Shown here piece by piece: positions 54,611 through 61,580 of a stretch of 64,000 nucleotides of DNA. The translations under genes and the position numbers were made by a program. Position 1 is the first letter of the stretch, and every line of letters begins with the position of its first letter. The notes under the pieces were generated by a model. It was not told where the DNA came from, searched no databases, and was given only the letters and a program-made list of their open reading frames with translations. Source of the stretch: Neobacillus nitrireducens (lineage in GTDB: Bacteria > Bacillota > Bacilli > Bacillales > Cytobacillaceae). The stretch spans positions 1-64,000 of the forward strand of contig NZ_CP133262.1 in assembly GCF_030915405.1 (NCBI RefSeq). The letters are read 5' to 3'.

Positions 54611-55169
54611 ATTTACGTGATGTTAAGTCAATTAATTCCTTAAGAGATGGCTCGGGCTTGTTTTTTATAACGCGTTTTAAGAATTCCTGTTGGCTTTTCC
54701 CAGAAGTACGGCAAGTGGGTAGTATTTTGATTGAAGATTTCGATCAATTCATAAAAATTCTTCATTTCATAAACATTAAAAGCAACACCCTTGTCTGTTT
54801 TCACCTGAAAATAACATGTAGTGGTATTATTCTCACCGGGAGATTCTCTTTCGTAATAGAGGGTTTCAGTAACTTCTTCCCAGGTGTAGTCATTGACCGT
54901 TATCCCTTTTCGTTTATTGACGATTGCGACAGTAAACCCTTTTTCTCGGCAGGAAACGGTGGTGTCGTTCCCAAAGTAACGCATCCATAGATAGATAAAC
55001 ACCGCAATTACAAAAATAAGTGCCCCAATGAAAACATTAATCAGCATGAATCCAATCCCAATAACACCAAAAATAAGTCCAAAAACAACGGAAGATTTGG
55101 AAGACGTTTTATTCGAGAATTCTCTGTTAATAAAGATCCCCCCTTTAGTAAGAAGGGTATGCGTTCCAT
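54609..55169 (-). pseudogene. Small membrane protein, apparently frameshifted twice
   Basis: The only long uninterrupted frame is 54640-55047 (135 aa), with a hydrophobic helix and a soluble C-terminal domain. Coding clearly continues on both sides in other frames. Upstream, MERIPFLLKGG (ATG at 55169) joins IFINREFSNKTSS and FGLIFGVIGIGF if one G is added to the G6 run at 55138-55143. Downstream, removing one A from the run at 54675-54678 gives LKRVIKNKPEPSLKELIDL and a stop at 54609, next to the terminator. The repaired product is 186 aa with two membrane segments. Family unknown. Confidence 0.6.
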
Positions 55170-55220
55170 TGTGTTAAATGACCGGACATGCCACAAGGAC
55201 TTTAACAAAATTAATCGACA

Positions 55221-55251
55221 AAAAACAGCGTCACCTCTTTTGCGGTGACGC
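55221..55251 (-). terminator. Terminator of the Cof-type phosphatase gene
   Basis: An 8-bp stem GCGTCACC/GGTGACGC with a T-rich tail on the minus strand. Confidence 0.88.
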
Positions 55252-55272
55252 ATTTCCTTTCAACAAAAGTTT

Positions 55273-56115
55273 TTACTTTTTCAATACAGGTGTTTGTTCT
55301 TCGAAGTTCAATAAGTGTAATTGCTCTCGAACCGCAAAGGCAAAACCATCTTCGTCATTTGTTTTTGTGATGAGATCGGCTTTTTGTTGAACATAAACGG
55401 GGGCATTTCCCATCGCAACAGAAGTGGTAGCTACCTCAAACTGGGCTAGGTCATTGCCGCCGTCTCCAAATGCGATAATTTCTTCAAAAGATAGATTCAT
55501 CATTTTTTGGTAACGTAAGAGCGCTTTTCCTTTATGTGCTTCGTTTGAAGTGATTTCCACATTATTAGGAAAGGACGAAGCAATGGAAATATCAAATTTT
55601 CCTGCTAATGCCGCTTTAACCTCGTTTATTCTTTCTAATTGATCCGGATGTACTAAAGCAATAAGTTTATAGATTTTTACATCGTCTTTACGAAGGATTT
55701 CCTCATAATCAAATTCTTGAAAAAGGGTATCAAGCTCTTGCTTCGTTTTCCCGTGTAATGGCGGCAAGGTCGAAGGAAAACCGCCATAATTTGTGTAAAC
55801 CAGAATCCCAACGCCAAGCTCTTTTAAAATCGTAAAAATTTTTTTATAGGTTGAAAGCGTTAAAGTTGCCTCGTAAAGCATTTCTCTCATTTCTGAATAT
55901 AAAATGGAACCGTTAATGCAAAAAATAGGAATCTCCATATTTTGAACGGCCTTTAACTTAATGACATCTGCATAAGCGCGACCGGTATTTAAAATCAGGC
56001 AGTGGCCAGCTTCTTTCAATTCGTTTAAAGCTTTCTCATTCTCCACGCTTATTCCATTCTGAGAGTTTAAGAGGGTACCATCTAAATCAATTGAAATACA
56101 TTTCATATTTGTCAT
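55273..56115 (-). CDS. Cof-type HAD phosphatase
   Basis: A 280-aa HAD hydrolase of the Cof/YwpJ subfamily with a C2 cap. Motif I is SIDLDGTLLNSQN, motif II is LILNTGRAY, and motifs III/IV are KGKALLRYQ and IAFGDGGNDLAQFEVA. These enzymes dephosphorylate sugar phosphates or flavin-type substrates. Start MTNMK chosen from SD AAAGGAAA; ATGs lie 21 nt upstream and 9 nt downstream. Confidence 0.92.
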   Translation of the reverse strand: MTNMKCISIDLDGTLLNSQNGISVENEKALNELKEAGHCLILNTGRAYADVIKLKAVQNMEIPIFCINGSILYSEMREMLYEATLTLSTYKKIFTILKELGVGILVYTNYGGFPSTLPPLHGKTKQELDTLFQEFDYEEILRKDDVKIYKLIALVHPDQLERINEVKAALAGKFDISIASSFPNNVEITSNEAHKGKALLRYQKMMNLSFEEIIAFGDGGNDLAQFEVATTSVAMGNAPVYVQQKADLITKTNDEDGFAFAVREQLHLLNFEEQTPVLKK

Positions 56116-56188
56116 ATTTCCTTTCCATTCCATCATAAAGACTACTATAGCAGATTTATACCCGAAAATGTGTTTCCAAATTTATGTT

Positions 56189-56201
56189 GGTGCCTGACAC
56201 C
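56189..56201. repeat. GTGTCAGGCACC repeat, reverse orientation
   Basis: GGTGCCTGACACC is the exact reverse complement of the core at 46501. It is in the intergenic region upstream of the Cof phosphatase gene. Confidence 0.7.
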
Positions 56202-56351
56202 ATGGCGGATAAAATAATGTTTGGTTATTTCACATTAGTGTTGAATATACATTTATTACCTCTTATAATCAAGACAATAACCTAATGAAGGAAATGTTAT
56301 TTTCATTCCTCCGGTTCCTTTTCGCGAATAAGAGTTAAGGAGTGACTAGAG

Positions 56352-56660
56352 ATGATTACAGGAATTAACGAAGTTACTGGATTTATCAATCATTTTGAAA
56401 GGTATGCTAATTTGGATGGGACGAAATATTTTCTTACCTTAAACACGGTCAGTCCTAATGGAACACTTACGATTATGAAATATCCTGATGGAATGTTTAC
56501 CTACCACCGAAGAAACGAACAGTATTGGGATATTAGAGAAATGGATATGGATGAGGAAATGTTATCGGACATTATCTGGGGATTTAGAAAAACCATTAAC
56601 GAATCTATTTTAGAAAGCAAAATCGCACTTCAATATTCTGAAAAACACCAAAGCCTTTGA
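56352..56660 (+). CDS. Hypothetical protein (102 aa)
   Basis: A small soluble protein (ITGINEVTGFINHFERY...TYHRRNEQYWDIREMDMDEEML). SD AAGGAGTG precedes the ATG and a terminator follows, so it is probably expressed as a single gene. I do not recognise a family; no signal or membrane segment. Confidence 0.7.
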   Translation: MITGINEVTGFINHFERYANLDGTKYFLTLNTVSPNGTLTIMKYPDGMFTYHRRNEQYWDIREMDMDEEMLSDIIWGFRKTINESILESKIALQYSEKHQSL

Positions 56661-56680
56661 CCAATCTAAGGCTTTTTTTC
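56650..56680 (+). terminator. Terminator of the 102-aa gene
   Basis: Stem AAAGCCT/AGGCTTT (one bulge) with T7; overlaps the stop codon. Confidence 0.8.
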
Positions 56681-56751
56681 TGCATTGATTCCTTGCAGAT
56701 AGAAAGTATTTTTTCGGAAATTTATGGACAGTATATTGCTGAGGTGATGGA

Positions 56752-56928
56752 ATGGCCACGGCAAAAGTTGGTGACGTGATTTCCTTTCAACGGGAGGGAA
56801 AAAAACATGAAGGTGTCGTTTCCGGGATTAGGGAAAATTCTGTTATGGTCCAATATGGTTTTTCGAAAGAAAAAGATGAACCGCTTACAACCATTGTAAA
56901 CCATAAAAATTACAAAATTAAGAAGTAA
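56752..56928 (+). CDS. DUF2187 (YkvS-type) small protein
   Basis: A 58-aa protein reading MATAKVGDVISFQREGKKHE with NSVMVQYG and the diagnostic end TIVNHKNYKI. DUF2187 proteins are small beta-barrel-like, KOW/SH3-sized Bacillus proteins of unknown function. SD GAGGTGATGG precedes the ATG. Confidence 0.82.
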   Translation: MATAKVGDVISFQREGKKHEGVVSGIRENSVMVQYGFSKEKDEPLTTIVNHKNYKIKK

Positions 56929-57131
56929 AAAGTGGACCATATTAAGTCGAGTGTGGGATAAAAATCTCCACTCATTTTTTTTGTGTCTAATTATATTCAG
57001 AAAAATTAAATTATTAATTGACAAAATACACCTTTTGGGACAAGAATAGACTTGTGATGTAGACTTCCAGAGGGACCAATTCGCGAATATATTACCCATC
57101 ACTCCCATTTTATTAAAGAGGAGTTGGTTAC

Positions 57132-58724
57132 ATGTTTTCCCCGTTAACCCCATTAGACTGGAAACGAAGGGCGGTGAAGTATTATCCAAATAAAATAGCC
57201 GTCATCGATGGAAACAAGGAATTTACATATCAAGAATTTAGCAAGCGCGCCGATCAACTGTCTGCTGCTCTTCTTCAAGCGGGAATTGGTCAAGGTGACC
57301 ATGTGGCGGTCATGCTGCCTAACACACATTACATGCTGGAGTGCTTTTATGGTATCTGTCAGCTCGGAGCTGTCATGGTCCCACTAAATTATCGGCTGTC
57401 AGCGGGTGATTTGGAGTATATCATTCGCCATAGCGATGCAAAAATGTTAATTGTCGATGAAGAGTTTTGTCGCCCGATTGAACAAATTGTTGAAAACCTA
57501 AGCTTTGATGAAATCATTATTGTATCGGTACCCGGAGAGAATACGTCTTTAAAGGGCATTGATTATGAGGATTTTTTACAACATGCTTTGGAAACGGTTA
57601 CATTGACGGAGCCGGATATCGATGAAAATCAGCTGCTTACCTTAAATTATACGAGCGGAACGACCTCCAAGCCCAAGGGAGTTATGCTTACCCATCGTGG
57701 AAATTATTTAAATGCGGCGAATTTCATGTATCATCTGGGTGTTTGCCATGATGATGTCTATCTTCATACATTGCCGATGTTTCATGCCAATGGCTGGGGC
57801 GGTGTTTGGGCGCTAACGGCTGCCGGTGGTACACATGTCTGTTTAAGGAAAGTGGATCCGCCGCTTATTCTTGAATTATTTGAAAAAAAGAAAATCACCC
57901 TTTTATGCGGTGCGCCAACCGTCGTGAATATGCTGGTCAACGAGCCAAAGGCGAAAGAAATTAAGATGGAAACCAACCCAAGGATGGCCACGGCTGGTGC
58001 ACCCCCGGCTGCTGCCTTGATTCATAAAGCACAAGAAATTCTTGGCTTAAATATGATTCATGTCTATGGTTTAACGGAAACCTCCCCATTTATACTTTAT
58101 TGTGAGTGGAAAAAAGAGTTTGATGGAAAGACTGCTGACGAACAAGCAGCAATCAAGGCTAGACAAGGAATTGAACTTGCTTTTAATGGTGAAACCAAGG
58201 TTGTCCATCAAGACGGCGAAGAAGTGGCCTGGAACGGAGAAGAATTAGGGGAAATCATTACCCGCGGTAATGTTGTTATGTCAGGTTATTACAAGGACCC
58301 GATCACAACTGCAGCGGCGATCAGGGATGGATGGTTCCATACCGGTGATTTGGCAGTCACTCATCCGGATGGATTCATAGAGATTCGCGATCGTGCCAAA
58401 GATTTGATTATTTCCGGTGGGGAGAATATTTCTTCGACAGAGGTTGAAGGTGTTCTTTATAAGCATCCTGCCGTATTAGAAACTGCCGTCATTGCAGTTC
58501 CTGATGAAAAATGGGGTGAGGTTGCAAAGGCAATTATTGTGTTACAACCAGATTCAAAAGTCACAGAAGAAGAAATAATCCAGTTCTGCCGGTCCGAATT
58601 AGCCCACTTTAAAGCACCGAAGGCGGTTGAATTTGTAGATGCCTTACCCAAAACAGCCACAGGAAAATTACAAAAGTTTCGGTTAAGAGAAATGTACTGG
58701 ACAGGACCGAAGCGAGTGAATTAG
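57132..58724 (+). CDS. Acyl-CoA synthetase (AMP-forming)
   Basis: A 530-aa ANL-superfamily ligase activating a carboxylic acid as the acyl-AMP and then the CoA thioester. The P-loop-like core is YTSGTTSKPKGVMLTH, followed by YGLTETSPF, the hinge GWFHTGDLAVTHPDG and DRAKDLIISGGENIS. The catalytic Lys lies near the end in PKTATGKLQKFRLRE. The layout is that of medium/long-chain fatty acyl-CoA ligases; substrate not determined. SD AGAGGAG. Monocistronic. Confidence 0.93.
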   Translation: MFSPLTPLDWKRRAVKYYPNKIAVIDGNKEFTYQEFSKRADQLSAALLQAGIGQGDHVAVMLPNTHYMLECFYGICQLGAVMVPLNYRLSAGDLEYIIRHSDAKMLIVDEEFCRPIEQIVENLSFDEIIIVSVPGENTSLKGIDYEDFLQHALETVTLTEPDIDENQLLTLNYTSGTTSKPKGVMLTHRGNYLNAANFMYHLGVCHDDVYLHTLPMFHANGWGGVWALTAAGGTHVCLRKVDPPLILELFEKKKITLLCGAPTVVNMLVNEPKAKEIKMETNPRMATAGAPPAAALIHKAQEILGLNMIHVYGLTETSPFILYCEWKKEFDGKTADEQAAIKARQGIELAFNGETKVVHQDGEEVAWNGEELGEIITRGNVVMSGYYKDPITTAAAIRDGWFHTGDLAVTHPDGFIEIRDRAKDLIISGGENISSTEVEGVLYKHPAVLETAVIAVPDEKWGEVAKAIIVLQPDSKVTEEEIIQFCRSELAHFKAPKAVEFVDALPKTATGKLQKFRLREMYWTGPKRVN

Positions 58725-58737
58725 CCCAATTTGGACG

Positions 58738-58788
58738 TAAGAGTTCTTTCCCCAAACTCAATTAGAGTAGGGGGAGGACTCTTTTTTT
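58738..58788 (+). terminator. Terminator after the acyl-CoA synthetase
   Basis: Stem AAGAGT.CT.TCCCC/GGGGGA.GGACTCTT with T7. Confidence 0.85.
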
Positions 58789-58954
58789 ATATCAGGTTAA
58801 CATAGCGGAAAGGATGGAAAACAGTTAATTTGAAGTGCATTTAATTGGCACTTGATGGTTAAATCAGGTAATCTATAAAAGTACGTTTTTAGTTAGACTA
58901 ACAGCGGAACTTACAATCACAATGGAACTAAAAGGGGAAATGGAGGTTAGATAG

Positions 58955-60391
58955 ATGGCGATATCAAGTAATAAGCACTCGACGATTGTTGCGCTTTTGC
59001 TTGCAGGGGCTTTTATTGCTATTTTAAATCAAACATTGATGATCACAGCAATACCTCCAATCATGGAAGAAATGAACATCACCGCCAACAGTGCGCAATG
59101 GCTGACAACGGTGTTTATGTTAGTAAATGGGATCATGATTCCGATAAGTGCCTTTTTATTAGAACGGTTTACCACACGACAATTGTTCATTTCGGCCATG
59201 AGTATATTTGCGGTGGGTACACTTGTATGTGGGATGGCTCCTAATTTTGAAATTCTTTTATTAGGAAGGGTTATCCAATCATGCGGGGCAGGGATCATGC
59301 TTCCATTAATGACAACGGTATTTTTGATGATCTTCCCTGTCAATAAGCGCGGTGCTGCTATGGGGTTGGTCGGTCTGGTCATTTCCTTTGCGCCGGCTAT
59401 TGGTCCAGCACTTTCAGGGTGGGTAACATCACAATTTTCATGGAGAGTTCTGTTTTTTATCATTTTGCCAATTGCTCTTCTTGATATTCTTGTTGCTTTC
59501 TTTGCTTTAAAAAATGTCACAGAGGTATCAAAGCCGAAGATGGATGTTATTTCTATCATGTTATCTACACTAGGTTTTGGCGGCTTGTTGTATGGATTTA
59601 CTTGTGCAGGAAATTATGGATGGGCAAACCCGACCACGCTTTTAACGTTAGGAATCGGAGGATTGTCACTGGTTCTGTTTATTACAAGACAGTTAAGACT
59701 GAAACATCCTATGCTTGAATTTGGTGTATTTAAGTTTTCTGTTTTTCCCTTTGCCATTATCATTGGAATGATTGGCTTTATGGGACTGATTGGAGCCGAG
59801 ACGATTATTCCTTTATTTATGCAGCGGATGCGTGAATTCACGGCTGTGGAGGCTGGAATAGCACTGTTACCCGGGGCGCTTATCAGCGGAATCATGGCAC
59901 CGATTGTGGGAAGAGTGTTTGATAGGATTGGTGCGCGATGGTTAGTAATGATTGGATTAACGATTATGACCGCATCTTCCTTTGCTTTTACGAATTTAGG
60001 CCCTTCTACAACGATGACCTATATAACATTCTTATACGGAGTGAGAATGCTTGGCTTTTCAATGGTAATGATGCCTGTTGCAACCGCTGCGCTGAATCAG
60101 TTACCTAAACAATTAATCCCTCATGGAGCGGCAGTGGATAATACGATGAAAATGGTCGCAGCCTCTGTTGGTACAGCTATACTTGTCACGGTTATGACAA
60201 CCACAGCGGAAAATGCCGAGCAACGCCCAGAGATTTCCTACCCGGATATGTATGGGGCCAATGTCGCCTTTATGGTCGTATCCATTCTGACACTACTAGC
60301 CCTTATTCTTTCCTTTTTTATAAAAAATGACCCTCAGACAGAAGGCGAAGGAAAGAGACAAAAGAAGGTAAAAGTAAAATTACAGGAGTAG
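58955..60391 (+). CDS. MFS multidrug efflux transporter (DHA2/EmrB family)
   Basis: A 478-aa protein with about 14 hydrophobic helices. It contains the antiporter-type motif C region GLVGLVISFAPAIGPALSGW and the N-terminal ILNQTLMITAIPPIMEEM of DHA2 drug:H+ antiporters. The basic C-terminal tail (GKRQKKVKVKLQE) is cytoplasmic. SD TGGAGG. No regulator is adjacent. Confidence 0.92.
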   Translation: MAISSNKHSTIVALLLAGAFIAILNQTLMITAIPPIMEEMNITANSAQWLTTVFMLVNGIMIPISAFLLERFTTRQLFISAMSIFAVGTLVCGMAPNFEILLLGRVIQSCGAGIMLPLMTTVFLMIFPVNKRGAAMGLVGLVISFAPAIGPALSGWVTSQFSWRVLFFIILPIALLDILVAFFALKNVTEVSKPKMDVISIMLSTLGFGGLLYGFTCAGNYGWANPTTLLTLGIGGLSLVLFITRQLRLKHPMLEFGVFKFSVFPFAIIIGMIGFMGLIGAETIIPLFMQRMREFTAVEAGIALLPGALISGIMAPIVGRVFDRIGARWLVMIGLTIMTASSFAFTNLGPSTTMTYITFLYGVRMLGFSMVMMPVATAALNQLPKQLIPHGAAVDNTMKMVAASVGTAILVTVMTTTAENAEQRPEISYPDMYGANVAFMVVSILTLLALILSFFIKNDPQTEGEGKRQKKVKVKLQE

Positions 60392-60410
60392 TTTTATTTA
60401 GTAACCAAAC

Positions 60411-60456
60411 AAGAACTTTGAAAAACAAAGGTAATTTGTTTTTCAGAGTTCTTTTT
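60411..60456 (+). terminator. MFS gene terminator
   Basis: Stem AGAACT..GAAAAACAAA/TTTGTTTTTC..AGTTCT followed by T5. Confidence 0.92.
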
Positions 60457-60529
60457 ATTTGGCTCGTCGTTAGATCAGAGAATGAACCTGCTGATTAGGT
60501 CCATAATATAACCAAAAGGAGGGAACAGC

Positions 60530-60664
60530 ATGGACCAAAAATACAATACAGGCGACGATGCGACGATTGAATTAAAAAAGGCGTTAAACAAAAGCCAGCC
60601 CAGAAGTAATCCGAATATGAGTGAAGCTGAGCAGAAACTGAAATTTCCAAATAAGAAAAGTTAA
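60530..60664 (+). CDS. Hypothetical 44-aa hydrophilic protein
   Basis: MDQKYNTGDDATIELKKALN followed by a Ser/Pro/Asn-rich stretch and a Lys-rich end. SD GGAGGG is 8 nt before the ATG. It is likely disordered, with no known family recognised. It begins a set of three close genes on the same strand (60530, 60701, 60885) ending in the peroxiredoxin. Confidence 0.65.
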   Translation: MDQKYNTGDDATIELKKALNKSQPRSNPNMSEAEQKLKFPNKKS

Positions 60665-60700
60665 GTGAGTTAATTGCGGTCATCGATCGGAGGTGAGACG

Positions 60701-60847
60701 ATGCCAAAGAATAACCCAATTGAATATACTGGAAAAGTTCTAGACCAAAGAAATGACCTGACCGGGCCCGAGGAAGGTAAAGCTTCTTATCCCGAGCGGC
60801 CAAAGCGTGTACCGATTCAGGATCCCACAAGCAAGAAAGGGAAATAA
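60701..60847 (+). CDS. Hypothetical 48-aa hydrophilic protein
   Basis: MPKNNPIEYTGKVLDQRNDL followed by a Pro/Lys-rich region ending TSKKGK. Very strong SD GGAGGTGA. No family recognised. Its composition, like that of the previous small protein, recalls spore-associated disordered peptides, but this is only a resemblance. Confidence 0.65.
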   Translation: MPKNNPIEYTGKVLDQRNDLTGPEEGKASYPERPKRVPIQDPTSKKGK

Positions 60848-60884
60848 ATGAGTTCAGGATCAAATAAAAGAGGAGGGAGATTTC

Positions 60885-61355
60885 ATGGTAGGTTCATTAA
60901 ACGTCGGTGATACAGCCCCGAATTTTTCATTATCGGCGACGACAAAGGAAAAGATTGCCTTGTCTGATTACCGCGGACAGAAAAACATTGTCATTGCCTT
61001 TTATGGGATGGACTTTACGCCCGGCTGAATTAAGGAAATTTCCTCTTGGAAAGAGGATTACAAGAGATTTGAGCAACTAGATGCTGAAGTACTCGGGATT
61101 AGTGTGGACCATATCCACTCTCATCGAGTCTTTGCCGCGAGTATGGGGACCCTGCCATATCCCTTATTATCCGATTGGTTTAAGTTAACGACCAAGAGTT
61201 ACCATGTGTATAACGAAAAAGGGGAGAATGCCATTCGCTCTGTCTTTATCGTGGATAAAACTGGAGTCATAACCTACATAAACACCTCATTTAAAGCTGA
61301 TAAAAAAGAAGATTATGAAGCCGTATTTAATGAACTTGAAAAGTTAACAAGTTAG
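60885..61355 (+). CDS. Peroxiredoxin-like protein with in-frame TGA at the catalytic Cys (candidate selenoprotein)
   Basis: 156 codons from ATG 60885 (SD GAGGAGGG) to TAG 61353. Before the TGA: VGDTAPNFSLSATTKEKIAL and NIVIAFYGMDFTPG. Codon 48 is TGA (61026-61028), followed by IKEISSWKEDYKRFEQLDAE, VLGISVDHIHSHRVFA, the conserved Arg in AIRSVFIVDKTG, and a normal end. In peroxiredoxins of the BCP/AhpE type the motif is DFTPGC, so TGA occupies exactly the peroxidatic cysteine position. The rest of the protein has no cysteine. A SECIS-like stem-loop follows (61041-61057). Read as Sec it would be a 1-Sec peroxidase. Otherwise it is a nonsense mutant. No selABCD gene is in this window. Confidence 0.75.
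61041..61057 (+). promoter_or_regulatory. Candidate bacterial SECIS stem-loop
   Basis: A 7-bp stem TCCTCTT/AAGAGGA with loop GGA. It begins 12 nt after the TGA, with 19 nt between the TGA and the apical loop. Published bacterial SECIS rules ask for a 4-16 bp stem, a 3-14 nt loop with G in the first two positions and 16-37 nt spacing; all are met. Confidence 0.6.
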
Positions 61356-61371
61356 TAATTATCTAATATTT

Positions 61372-61417
61372 AAAAAAGGAGTGTTAGGCACCAAATAGTG
61401 CCTAACACTCCTTTTTT
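61372..61417. terminator. Long terminator carrying the GTGTyAGGCACC repeat
   Basis: A perfect 20-bp stem: AAAAAAGGAGTGTTAGGCAC pairs with GTGCCTAACACTCCTTTTTT around loop CAAATA. It ends the peroxiredoxin operon and contains the variant repeat core in both orientations. Confidence 0.93.
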
Positions 61418-61580
61418 CCCAAATGAAAAATTTCTCTTCTTATATTGTGAAATTATGAACAATATAAGAAATCCACCTAATCCTTTCCAATTAAGTGATA
61501 AATACCATTCTATTCACAATAATCCAACTGTTACTGTTAAATGGTGGTAAATAATTCAACAACAGATGGAGGAATGGTTT

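Noticed and set aside
54487..54990. Plus-strand 167-aa frame
   Set aside because: It is antisense to the membrane-protein gene and runs through that gene's terminator.
59029..59559. Minus-strand 176-aa frame inside the MFS gene
   Set aside because: Shadow of a hydrophobic coding sequence; no SD and biased composition.
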